A stretch of 64,000 nt of DNA, taken from the NCBI RefSeq assembly GCF_030150205.1, contig NZ_JASLGT010000010.1, positions 1-64,000 on the forward strand, given 5' to 3'. This DNA comes from Niabella sp. (GTDB lineage Bacteria; Bacteroidota; Bacteroidia; Chitinophagales; Chitinophagaceae). How positions within the stretch are numbered: the first letter of the stretch is position 1; every line of letters begins with the position of its first letter. Positions 45,038 to 53,460 of this stretch are shown here, in pieces. The notes under the pieces are model-generated. The model ran no database searches. It saw only the letters and a list, made by a program, of their open reading frames with translations, and was not told the DNA's origin. A program made the translations under genes and the position numbers.

Positions 45038-45602
45038 TTTTATCCATACAGTTTTTTAAATTCCGCCTTCCGTTCTGGATCAGGCTACGCACTTTATTCC
45101 ATTCCATGCCCGTTGTTTCTGCTATTTCGTTGTAGCACTTATTATCATAGTAAAACAAACGGATCGTTTTTTCCTGTTCCGACGGAAGCGATTCCATACA
45201 TTTTTCCAGTTTCTTAAAGGCTTCTTCTTTTTCTATGATACCATCCAGATGCGAAAAATCGCCCGATTGCACAAGCTGTGTGTCTAAATTTACCGTTATA
45301 TTTTTTTTGGCAGCTCTCAGGATCATCAAACAATGATTCTTGGCCAGCACATATAACCAGCTTTTAAAGTTCTGAACCTCATGTCTTTGCACCTTTTCTC
45401 CCAGCTCTTCATAAATGTTCATAACCGCATCCTTGGCATCTTCCGGATCTTCCAGGTACTTTAGGCAAACCCCATAAATTAAGTCGCTGTATCTCAGGTA
45501 TAAATGCGCCAACGCCTCCTGATCTCCTTTAAATTTAAATTGATCCAGAAGTTCCGCATCGGTGGCTGTTGCGGCTACAGGTATGCTGACGATTTTACTC
45601 AA
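45027..45602 (-). CDS. ECF-type RNA polymerase sigma factor
   Basis: I start at the TTG codon 45602 (SKIVSIP), giving 191 residues, the usual length; the frame is open upstream to 45758 but that part looks non-coding and no ATG lies in the sigma region. Region 2 is seen in LAHLYLRYSDLIYGVCLKYL with EDAKDAVMNIYEELGEKV, and region 4 in LPSEQEKTIRLFYYDNKCYN with EIAETTGMEWNKVRSLIQNG. It is co-transcribed with the anti-sigma/TonB fusion, whose start it overlaps. The target genes are unknown; no SusCD pair is adjacent. Confidence 0.88.
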   Translation of the reverse strand: MSKIVSIPVAATATDAELLDQFKFKGDQEALAHLYLRYSDLIYGVCLKYLEDPEDAKDAVMNIYEELGEKVQRHEVQNFKSWLYVLAKNHCLMILRAAKKNITVNLDTQLVQSGDFSHLDGIIEKEEAFKKLEKCMESLPSEQEKTIRLFYYDNKCYNEIAETTGMEWNKVRSLIQNGRRNLKNCMDKNAN

Positions 45603-45970
45603 ATAGATTAAAAGTTGCCTTGCGCGTCTTCTAACCTGTGCAAGATAATTTTTTTTTTCCAGAGGCCCATGTTCCTGAAAAACATAGCTGAAGCGAACTG
45701 ATTTGCCCTGCCGGGACCACCGGTGTACAGCAGAAAACGGCAATAGCATATAATGCAATTCCTCCCGGAGCCCTCGGCTTTAACAACTCAAACTTTTGTA
45801 TAATATATTGATATATAAATTTTTGTAGCCTCAAAACATGCATTTTTGAATTTTGGCATAATATTTATAATAGTAGGGTAGGCCGTTGCTGCATCCATGG
45901 TCAAAAAGATCAGCGTAGTTCTCTTCTGATTTAATACGCGACCATTCAACCGTTTATCCTATAAACTCTT

Positions 45971-45998
45971 AAGAGCGCTCTTTCAACGGAGCGCTCTT
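45971..45998 (+). terminator. Strong terminator hairpin in a divergent gap
   Basis: A 10-bp perfect stem AAGAGCGCTC/GAGCGCTCTT with an 8-nt loop is followed by GTTTTAT. It points to the plus strand, yet no plus-strand gene lies upstream in this 0.4-kb gap. Confidence 0.7.
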
Positions 45999-46031
45999 GT
46001 TTTATAGAACCGATTGTTCTTTATTTGCAGG

Positions 46032-46445
46032 ATGAAAATTCTTAGTCGTTCTCAATGGCTGGCGTTACTGGCTGCACTCATTCTTGCGATCGCCTGTTTT
46101 ATGCCCTGGTCGCAGATCCAGTCGATGAGGCTTACCTTGTCCGGAGTAGATACAACCGGTACCCGCTATGGCAGGCCGGCATATAATCATTTTATATTAA
46201 CGGCTGGGATCCTGTTGCTTACGTTTATAGCCCGGATCTGGGCAAAGCGGCTGAATTTGCTGTTTGGCGTATTGAACCTGGCCTGGGCAATACGGAACTT
46301 TATTCTCTTTGGCCGCTGCGAGGCCGGTGATTGCCCTGAACGGCAGATCGGCCTCTACCTGATATTACTGGCCTCTGTCATCCTGATGCTGACGATCCTT
46401 TTTCCAAAGATGGAGTTAAAAGAGGATGGAGTGCAGGAAGACTAG
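46032..46445 (+). CDS. Small integral membrane protein, unknown function
   Basis: From ATG 46032 (MKILSRSQW) a 137-residue protein with four predicted membrane helices (about 8-26, 52-70, 75-93, 108-126). The first external loop is QIQSMRLTLSGVDTTGTRYG, and a Cys pair sits in RCEAGDCPERQ between helices 3 and 4. No family recognised. The preceding terminator hairpin separates it from any upstream transcript, so it needs its own promoter, which I cannot point to. Confidence 0.6.
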   Translation: MKILSRSQWLALLAALILAIACFMPWSQIQSMRLTLSGVDTTGTRYGRPAYNHFILTAGILLLTFIARIWAKRLNLLFGVLNLAWAIRNFILFGRCEAGDCPERQIGLYLILLASVILMLTILFPKMELKEDGVQED

Positions 46446-46589
46446 GGCGTGTTTCTGGTTTAACGTTCAATATTTCAGGCGTGCCCGCCGTGTCGGGTTA
46501 GATCCGTTTAAGGCTTAACATAAGGTGCTTAATTCCCAATTTTCAATGCTTCTTACGTAGATGTAACGTCTTTATTCAGAGAAAGACCA

Positions 46590-47189
46590 CTAAATAAACG
46601 TTCCGATCCAATAGGCGCCCACCGCTGCAAGGATGCCGCCTCCCGCGGTTAAAACAATGCCTCCCCAAACCGGGCGGCCAAATAACCGGTACTTCAGAAA
46701 ACCAGTAATCATCAGCACGGCTGCCGGCATGAGGAAGAAGGTATAAGCCGGCAATATATTTCTTCCGGCGTTGAAGAGCACCAGGAGCCCACCGGCAATG
46801 CAGCCCGTAAAAATAGACAGGGCATAGCTAAAGGGCGGCAGGGGTTCACCCGGCACTGCTTTTTGATTCCATTCCATTTTCCACTCGTTACTTTCCCGTT
46901 GCGCATCTTTAATTAGGTCTTCCTTAATATGATCCGCCACATCCAGTCCTTTATAAACGTTCAGGATACGTTTGTCATGCGTATGCGACAGTTCTTCCCG
47001 GCGGGTAAAGAATCCGCCGGCCGCCATCAGCACAGCGGTTGCCAGTGCTGCATATGCAGTATAACTCCATGCATCTGCAGTGGAATGCCCCAGGCCGGTA
47101 AGGAAACAAAAAACGGTAAGCGGAATAATAATACCGTCGATGATACCGATCAGCACAGAGGAAAAGTAATGCGTGGGTATTTTAGGCAT
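46590..47189 (-). CDS. VIT1/CCC1-family membrane transporter
   Basis: 199 residues with about five membrane helices: two at the N-terminus (SVLIGIIDGIIIPLTVFCFL, then YAALATAVLMAAGGFFTRRE), a cytosolic loop rich in charged residues (about 65-120), and three at the C-terminus. This order fits Fe2+/Mn2+ transporters of the VIT family. Its ATG overlaps the end of the ornithine aminotransferase gene by 8 bp, so the two are translated together. Confidence 0.82.
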   Translation of the reverse strand: MPKIPTHYFSSVLIGIIDGIIIPLTVFCFLTGLGHSTADAWSYTAYAALATAVLMAAGGFFTRREELSHTHDKRILNVYKGLDVADHIKEDLIKDAQRESNEWKMEWNQKAVPGEPLPPFSYALSIFTGCIAGGLLVLFNAGRNILPAYTFFLMPAAVLMITGFLKYRLFGRPVWGGIVLTAGGGILAAVGAYWIGTFI

Positions 47190-48414
47190 TGAGGCTGTTT
47201 AAGGAAACACGGATGATTTCAATAGCTTCTTCCAATTGCGCTTTTGTAATGCAAAGGGGCGGAGCAAAACGGATCTTATCTCCATGTGTGGGTTTGGCGA
47301 GTAGCCCGTTTTTCTTCATTTCCAGGCATAGGTTCCACGCGGCCTCCGGATCTTCTGCGTGAATCTCAATAGCGTTTAACAGTCCTTTCCCTCTTACGGT
47401 GCGTATATGGGGCGAAGAAAGATTCTCAAGTTGCTTCCGGAAAAACGCGCCCAGTTCCAGGGCATTACCGGCCATATCCTCATCGATCAATACCTGTAAG
47501 GAAGCAATTGCGGTAACGGCTGCAAGCGGGTTGCCGCCATAGGTAGAACCATGTTCGCCGGGCTTGATGGTTAGCATGATTTCATCATTGGCCAGTACAG
47601 CGCTAACAGGCATCATGCCGCCGCTAAGGGCTTTCCCAAGCAGCACAATATCTGGTTTCACCTGTTCTGCGTCACAGGCCAGGAGGTGGCCGGTGCGGCA
47701 AAGACCGGTTTGTATTTCATCGGCGATAAACAAAATGCCGGCTTCTTCACAAAGTTGTTTGGCCGTGGAAAGGTATCCTTCGTCCGGTACAATGACGCCC
47801 GCCTCTCCCTGTATGGGTTCTACCAGGAAGCCGGCAATATTTTTCTGTTTAAGTGCCTGGGCCAATGCAGGCAGATCATTATAAGGGATCTTCAGAAAGC
47901 CACCTGTAAATGGTCCGAAATTTTTCTGTGAGGAAGGATCGCTGCTAAAGGAGATCACCGTAGTGGTTCTTCCGTGAAAGTTTTGTTCGCATACAATGAT
48001 CACGGCTTCATTTTCAGGAATGCCCTTTACTTCATAGGCCCATTTCCGGCAAAGCTTAATACCCGTTTCTACTGCTTCAACACCGGTATTCATAGGCAGT
48101 ACCTTATCATAGCCCAGCAGTGCGGTAATATATTTTTCAAAATCGCCCAGCTTGTCGTTGTAGAATGCACGGCTGGTAAGGGTGAGCCGCTGTGCCTGCT
48201 CAACAAACGCGTCCACAATACGGGGATGACAGTGTCCCTGGTTTACGGCGGAATAGCCGCTCAGAAAATCATAGTACCGGTGATCATCCACGTCCCAAAC
48301 AAACACACCTTTACCTTTGGTTAATACAACCGGAAGCGGGTGATAGTTGTGGGCACCATAAACTTCCTCCAGGTCCATAAAATAACTACCTGTATTTTGA
48401 GCAATTGCAGACAT
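47182..48414 (-). CDS. rocD: Ornithine--oxo-acid aminotransferase
   Basis: A PLP-dependent class III aminotransferase converting ornithine and 2-oxoglutarate to glutamate semialdehyde and glutamate. ATG 48414 (MSAIAQNTG) gives 410 residues. Family segments are EVYGAHNYHPLPVVL, FLSGYSAVNQGHCHP, NTGVEAVETGIKLCRKW, the PLP-binding region LFIADEIQTGLCRTG and the Schiff-base Lys in VLLGKALSGGMMPVSAV. It forms an operon with the VIT transporter gene. Confidence 0.93.
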   Translation of the reverse strand: MSAIAQNTGSYFMDLEEVYGAHNYHPLPVVLTKGKGVFVWDVDDHRYYDFLSGYSAVNQGHCHPRIVDAFVEQAQRLTLTSRAFYNDKLGDFEKYITALLGYDKVLPMNTGVEAVETGIKLCRKWAYEVKGIPENEAVIIVCEQNFHGRTTTVISFSSDPSSQKNFGPFTGGFLKIPYNDLPALAQALKQKNIAGFLVEPIQGEAGVIVPDEGYLSTAKQLCEEAGILFIADEIQTGLCRTGHLLACDAEQVKPDIVLLGKALSGGMMPVSAVLANDEIMLTIKPGEHGSTYGGNPLAAVTAIASLQVLIDEDMAGNALELGAFFRKQLENLSSPHIRTVRGKGLLNAIEIHAEDPEAAWNLCLEMKKNGLLAKPTHGDKIRFAPPLCITKAQLEEAIEIIRVSLNSLNA

Positions 48415-48761
48415 AATCAAAAAATTAATAAAATATGAAGTAAAAAAAGTCAGGAATCAAAAAGGGGCCGGAGCAATGCCGGCAATATACCACAACGGAT
48501 GTCAGTGGTTCAACAGATCAAGATGCTGTCGCAAAAATGGAAGTTGTCGGATACCTGCTATAAGCATAGCCGCAAGATACGGAAAATTTGAATTAGAAAT
48601 TTGAAAATTTGGAAATGTGGAAATGTGAAAATGTGGAAATGAAGATCCGGGAAAATGCTATGTTCTTTCCTCCTGTGAAAATTCCATATCAAGTATGAAA
48701 ATCTTAAACCAAATATTTTTAGCTTTCAGCAGGGATGTAACCTGAAACCCATTCGTTGTTG
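48415..48761. other. Intergenic stretch with imperfect short tandem repeats
   Basis: No gene is visible in 347 bp. From about 48591 to 48645 the sequence is a run of imperfect repeats of GAAATTTG/GAAATGTG/GAAAATGTG. This low-complexity stretch lies between two minus-strand units and has no recognisable coding content. Confidence 0.6.
48591..48645. repeat. Imperfect GAAATGTG tandem repeats
   Basis: Seven or so consecutive 7-9-base units of the type GAAATTTG, GAAAATTTG, GAAATGTG and GAAAATGTG. Confidence 0.65.
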
Positions 48762-49589
48762 CTAGTGCAGTAAGGGCGCATTCAATGAAATGCTTTTGAC
48801 GAAATATGTATCCGGAAACATAGATATATCCGGGGGACTTTTAAACAAACCGAAAACGGTACTGCCGGTGCCTGTCATTGCGGAAAAAACAGCCCCCATG
48901 TCCAGTAATTGTGTTTTGATCGCGCTTACTTCGGGGTAGGCTTCAAATACGAGTGGTTCAAAATCATTGGTAACCCGTTGGTCCCATTGGGATGGCGGCA
49001 TCGATGTTAATGCTTCAAGGGAATGAACAGGAGGGGCCGGTATAATCCGGCTAAAGGCCCAGGGAGTGCTGATATGAACCCCGGGATTTACCACCACCAG
49101 GCAATATTCCTGCAGGTTTAGTAAAACGGGCTGTAACGCTTCGCCCCGGCCGGTAGCATAACAGGGCTTGTTGAGTATAAAGAACGGACAGTCGCTGCCC
49201 AGGTGCAATGCGTATTTTAATAATTGTTTTTGGGACAGTTGTAAATCAAAGAAACGGTTCAATGCAAGCAAAGCGGTAGCGCCATTGGCACTTCCGGCAC
49301 CCAGGCCCGCGCCGGCCGGAATGTTTTTTAACAGGTGAAAACGTACAGCAGGCAGCTCCGGCAGGTCCTGTTTTAACAGCTGCCAGGCTTTCCATACCAC
49401 GTTATTTTCCTTATGGCCGGGAATGGGCAGTCCATATAACAGCAGCTCCGTTTCGGGAGCAGGTATCAGCTCCAATACATCATATAGCGGGAGGGGATAA
49501 AAAACGGTTTCCAGGTCGTGAAACCCGTCCGCACGTTTGGCTGTTATATGCAGGCCCAGATTTATTTTGCAATTGGAAAAGAATACCAC
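48762..49589 (-). CDS. ispE: 4-diphosphocytidyl-2-C-methyl-D-erythritol kinase
   Basis: A GHMP kinase of the MEP isoprenoid pathway. The 275-residue sequence starts VFFSNCKINLGLHITAKRAD and has the ATP loop NIPAGAGLGAGSANGATALL and the late segment VFSAMTGTGSTVFGLF. The start codon is GTG 49589; no ATG is available nearby, and the residue pattern fits the family from that point. It lies 33 bp after the bifunctional-nuclease gene. Confidence 0.93.
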   Translation of the reverse strand: MVFFSNCKINLGLHITAKRADGFHDLETVFYPLPLYDVLELIPAPETELLLYGLPIPGHKENNVVWKAWQLLKQDLPELPAVRFHLLKNIPAGAGLGAGSANGATALLALNRFFDLQLSQKQLLKYALHLGSDCPFFILNKPCYATGRGEALQPVLLNLQEYCLVVVNPGVHISTPWAFSRIIPAPPVHSLEALTSMPPSQWDQRVTNDFEPLVFEAYPEVSAIKTQLLDMGAVFSAMTGTGSTVFGLFKSPPDISMFPDTYFVKSISLNAPLLH

Positions 49590-49622
49590 GTAGCGGTGTA
49601 TTAGATAAATAAAGGTATCCGG

Positions 49623-50219
49623 CTATTTCTGAGTCCGGCTATTGATCTCATCCCGTATGGCGATTGCCCGGATATAGTCTTCGTTTTCCAATACCTCGTT
49701 CAGCATGGTATTGAGCTCTTCAAGGCTCAATGTTTTCAGATCATCCCTGGATGGTTCGCTGGTGGTACCGCCTACCGCTTCTTCCTTTGTTGGCTTGGGT
49801 TCTCCCTTTTCATCCATAACGATACCCGCTGTTTCAAGGATGTGCTCGTATGTGTAGATGGGGCAGCCAAAGCGAACTGCCAGGGCAATGGCATCGGAGG
49901 TACGGCTGTCGATTTCCACCGTATCATGATCGGAGGAGCAAATAAGCTTACTAAAAAAAATCCCTTCCTGTAAATCTGAAATGATGATCTCATGCAGATC
50001 GATATTAAAGGCTACCAGGAAATTTTTCATCAGGTCATGAGTCAGTGGCCGGCTGGGACTCATTTTTTCAAGGGCTACCGCAATGGCCTGCGCCTCAAAC
50101 CCACCAATCACAATCGGCAACCGCCGCAACCCATTCACCTCACCCAGCACTACGGCATAGGAATGGGTTTGCGTGATGCTATGTGATAAGGCCACAATTT
50201 CTAACTCGATTTTTTTCAT
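49623..50219 (-). CDS. Bifunctional nuclease family protein (DUF151) with UVR motif
   Basis: 198 residues. The DUF151 domain covers about 1-130 (VVLGEVNGLRRLPIVIGGFE, then EIDSRTSDAIALAVRFGCPI). A UvrB/UvrC-type helical motif (LEELNTMLNEVLENEDYIRA) closes the C-terminus. Related proteins have DNase and RNase activity. It is followed after 33 bp by ispE and preceded by pgi with a 109-bp gap. Confidence 0.88.
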   Translation of the reverse strand: MKKIELEIVALSHSITQTHSYAVVLGEVNGLRRLPIVIGGFEAQAIAVALEKMSPSRPLTHDLMKNFLVAFNIDLHEIIISDLQEGIFFSKLICSSDHDTVEIDSRTSDAIALAVRFGCPIYTYEHILETAGIVMDEKGEPKPTKEEAVGGTTSEPSRDDLKTLSLEELNTMLNEVLENEDYIRAIAIRDEINSRTQK

Positions 50220-50328
50220 ATATCACCAATTCTTCAATACGGGGTATTTAATCGACAAATATAACCTTTTTTTACGGTCGGTAACCCCGTTTTAGGGGGA
50301 TAAAAAACAGCGGCTCCGGCATAGGCCA

Positions 50329-51978
50329 TCAACGCATTTCCTTATATGCGTTGATCAAACCCGATGTGCTGCTGTCATGTCCTGTAACCGGTGCATCATT
50401 TTCAAGCGCCGGCAGGATCTTGTTGGCCAGCTGTTTTCCGAGCTCCACACCCCACTGGTCAAAACTGTAAATGTTCCAGATCACTCCCTGTACAAAGATC
50501 TTATGTTCATATAAGGCGATCAGCTGTCCAAGGGTATAAGGGGTGATCTTCTTTACCAGGAATGAGTTGGTGGGCTTATTACCTTCAAATACTTTAAAGG
50601 GCGCCAGCCGGTCGATTGCTGCTTTGGGAAGTCCGGACTTTTTCAATTCGTCTTTTACCTCCTTCAGCGTTTTCCCGTTCATCAGGGCTTCAGTTTGTGC
50701 AAAGAAATTGCTCAATAATTTCTGATGATGATCGCCTACCGGGTTATGCGTTTGTGCAGGCGCGATGAAATCGCAGGGGATCAACGGCGTACCCTGGTGA
50801 ATGAGCTGGTAAAAAGCATGCTGTCCGTTAGTACCGGGTTCGCCCCAGATCACCGGACCGGTTGCATAAGTGACCCTTTTGCCATTGCGGTCTACGCTTT
50901 TTCCGTTACTTTCCATATTGCCTTGCTGAAAATAGGCAGGGAAGCGGTGCAGGTACTGATCGTAGGGAAGTATGGCTTCTGTCTGTGCACCAAAAAAATC
51001 GGTATACCAAAGCCCCGTAAGCGCCATGATCACCGGGATATTTTGTTCAAACGGGGCGGTTTTAAAATGCTCATCAATATTGTACGCGCCTTTTAACAGT
51101 TCTTCAAAATGGTTATAGCCAATGGTAAGGGCAATGGATAAGCCAATGGCTGACCACAACGAATAACGGCCGCCTACCCAGTCCCAGAACTCAAACATGT
51201 TTTTTGTATCGATGCCAAATTTCCTCACTTCTTTTTCATTCGTGCTCAGGGCTACAAAATGTTTGGATACCTGTTTGATATCTTTCGCCTTTTTTAAGAA
51301 CCAGTCTCTTGCCGTATGGGCATTGGTCATGGTTTCCTGGGTGGTAAAGGTCTTTGACGCGATCAGGAAAAGGGTTGTTTCGGGGTTTAACTTTTTAAGT
51401 GTTTCGGTGATCTGGGTGCCATCCACATTGGAAACAAAATAGGCTTCGATGCCTTTTACGGTGTAAGGTTTCAGGGCTTCTGTAACCATAAAAGGTCCCA
51501 GGTCGCTTCCTCCAATGCCGATGTTGACGATGGATTTGATTTTTTTACCGGTATATCCCACATGGGCCCCGCTATGTACAGCCTCGCAAAAGCGCTTCAT
51601 CTTCTGTTGTACTTTGCGTACCGCAGGCATTACATTTTCACCGTTGCTAAGGATGGCATCCTTTCCAAAATACCGCAGTGCAATATGAAGTACCGACCGT
51701 TGTTCGGTTTGATTGATGACCGCCCCGGAAAACATGGCGCGGATGGCGTCCGGTAAATGTGTTTCTGTTGCCAGATCTGTTAACAATTGAAGGGTTTGAT
51801 CAGTGATCCGGTTCTTGGAGTAGTCAAAAAGAAGCGCTTCGTGACGAATAGAGTACCGTTGAAAACGTTGTTCATCTGCGGCAAACAGATCCCGCATATG
51901 CACCTGTTTCATGGTTTCGGCATGTACGGTTAATTTTTTCCAGCTTTTGGTTTTGGACGGATTTTGGGTTGGTAACAT
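50329..51978 (-). CDS. pgi: Glucose-6-phosphate isomerase
   Basis: This glycolytic enzyme interconverts glucose-6-P and fructose-6-P. The 549 residues match the long (bacterial/eukaryotic) form: VNIGIGGSDLGPFMVTEAL, LIASKTFTTQETMTNA, FWDWVGGRYSLWSAIGLSIA with the signature, and the late GVELGKQLANKILPAL. It is preceded by the threonine aldolase gene with a gap of 21 bp, so the two are probably co-transcribed. Confidence 0.96.
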   Translation of the reverse strand: MLPTQNPSKTKSWKKLTVHAETMKQVHMRDLFAADEQRFQRYSIRHEALLFDYSKNRITDQTLQLLTDLATETHLPDAIRAMFSGAVINQTEQRSVLHIALRYFGKDAILSNGENVMPAVRKVQQKMKRFCEAVHSGAHVGYTGKKIKSIVNIGIGGSDLGPFMVTEALKPYTVKGIEAYFVSNVDGTQITETLKKLNPETTLFLIASKTFTTQETMTNAHTARDWFLKKAKDIKQVSKHFVALSTNEKEVRKFGIDTKNMFEFWDWVGGRYSLWSAIGLSIALTIGYNHFEELLKGAYNIDEHFKTAPFEQNIPVIMALTGLWYTDFFGAQTEAILPYDQYLHRFPAYFQQGNMESNGKSVDRNGKRVTYATGPVIWGEPGTNGQHAFYQLIHQGTPLIPCDFIAPAQTHNPVGDHHQKLLSNFFAQTEALMNGKTLKEVKDELKKSGLPKAAIDRLAPFKVFEGNKPTNSFLVKKITPYTLGQLIALYEHKIFVQGVIWNIYSFDQWGVELGKQLANKILPALENDAPVTGHDSSTSGLINAYKEMR

Positions 51979-51999
51979 ATCTTTTTCTTTAATCTTTTT

Positions 52000-53010
52000 T
52001 TAGATGGCTTTGATTTTTTCAATGACCTGGTGTACCATCGTTTCCGTAATATCCAGGTGCAATACAAAACGGACCCTGTCGGGGGCTACGGCATTGCAAC
52101 GGATCCCGCTGCTACCAAGCCGGGCAACCAGGTCGGCGGCCGTGATCCCCTTCGTTTCAAAAATAATAATATTTGTTTCTACAGGTAAAATCTTTTCAAC
52201 AAAGTAACAATCCTGCAGTGCTCCGGCAATGGCTGCTGCATGTATATGATCGGTTTGTAGTCTTAAAATATGATGCTCCAGGGCATAGATCCCGGCAGCT
52301 GCAAGAATACCGGCCTGGCGCATGCCACCTCCAAGTACTTTTCGGAAACGTCTGGCCCGGGCGATCAATGGCTTACTGCCCAGCAGCACGCTGCCGACGG
52401 GGCAACCCAAACCTTTGGAAAAACAAACCGAAATACTGTCGAACAGCTGGCCATATTGTTCCGGTGTTTCTGCCCGGGCAACAAGGGCATTGAATAACCG
52501 GGCGCCGTCGAGATGAAAACCCAGCTGATGTTTTCTGCAAACCTGCTGAATCTGTTTCAGCGCTTCTATATCATAACAGCTTCCGCCACCCCGATTACTG
52601 GTGTTTTCAATGCATACCAGTTTGCTGGTAGATTTGTGCACATCATCGGGGTTGATGGCTGCAGCTACCTGTGCCGCCGTAATCCGCCCGCGGTTGCCGG
52701 GCAATAAACGAACGGATGCACCGGAATTAAAGGCAATGCCCCCGGCCTCATACTGGTATATATGGGCATCCGCATCACAGATCACTTCATCTCCGGGTTG
52801 GGTGTGGCACTTGATGGCAATCTGGTTGGTTTGGGTGCCGCTGGAGCAAAAGAGGGCTGCTTCCATATGAAACAGTGCGGCACAGCGGGTCTCCAGTTCA
52901 TTTACAGTTGGGTCTTCTCCAAAAACATCATCCCCGGTTTTGGCAGCCATCATGGCTTGCAGCATGTCTGGGGCAGGGCGTGTAACGGTATCTGAGCGTA
53001 GATCAATCAT
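52000..53010 (-). CDS. Low-specificity threonine aldolase / GntG-family PLP lyase
   Basis: Starting at ATG 53010 (MIDLRSDTVTRP) the product has 336 residues. It is a fold-type I PLP enzyme splitting threonine or related beta-hydroxy amino acids. Family segments are DLRSDTVTRPAPDML, GDDVFGEDPTVNELE, FHLDGARLFNA and the PLP-Lys region SVCFSKGLGCPVGSVLLG. A -7 box TAATTTTG ends 6 nt before the start, so the message may be leaderless. The 12 residues upstream in the open frame are unlikely to be translated. Confidence 0.93.
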   Translation of the reverse strand: MIDLRSDTVTRPAPDMLQAMMAAKTGDDVFGEDPTVNELETRCAALFHMEAALFCSSGTQTNQIAIKCHTQPGDEVICDADAHIYQYEAGGIAFNSGASVRLLPGNRGRITAAQVAAAINPDDVHKSTSKLVCIENTSNRGGGSCYDIEALKQIQQVCRKHQLGFHLDGARLFNALVARAETPEQYGQLFDSISVCFSKGLGCPVGSVLLGSKPLIARARRFRKVLGGGMRQAGILAAAGIYALEHHILRLQTDHIHAAAIAGALQDCYFVEKILPVETNIIIFETKGITAADLVARLGSSGIRCNAVAPDRVRFVLHLDITETMVHQVIEKIKAI

Positions 53011-53460
53011 GGATTCCAAAATTAGGATATTGAAAGAACCTTTCAACCGGTTTCTTTATACCATAACAGGAAAAAGATCAGGAAGCACCAGGTTAAGCGT
53101 CCGCAGTATATCGGCCGGGCAGCCGGGCACAGCTGTATGGCAACGGGGAGCAGGAAGACCCTGGTTTTTTTGTGACTTGTTCCGCAGCCGGAGCCGTTAT
53201 GGATGAATATGCCTGTAGCCCCTCAATAACACGGAATCTGGTAAGAAAAGGGCCCTGCAAGTAGATGAAATCCAATACCGATGAACGGATTACATATTTT
53301 TTAACATATAAAAGCTAAATTTGTAGATAATTTGTAACCCGTTACCGAAATATCTGTCTCTTTTTTTCGTTGTATTGAGGGAGGGATGGTTATTGGTGCG
53401 GTGACGATTCTTTTAAAACAAACGGCGATTTATTATCCGGCGAATTATTATTGATTTAAA
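53011..53460. other. Divergent gap without a gene
   Basis: 450 bp between threonine aldolase and the L,D-transpeptidase fusion. Several overlapping frames (for example 53093-53275 minus) lack family resemblance and a start context. A -7-like TAAATTTG at 53316-53323 may serve the plus-strand gene about 138 bp downstream; no matching -33 box was found. Confidence 0.5.
53017..53024 (-). promoter_or_regulatory. -7 box TAATTTTG before threonine aldolase
   Basis: TAnnTTTG on the minus strand, followed by 6 nt (GAATCC) and the ATG. The spacing is identical to that at apbE. Confidence 0.45.

Noticed and set aside
53093..53275. Frames in the gap before the L,D-transpeptidase fusion
   Set aside because: Several overlapping short frames on both strands, none with family resemblance or a start context.
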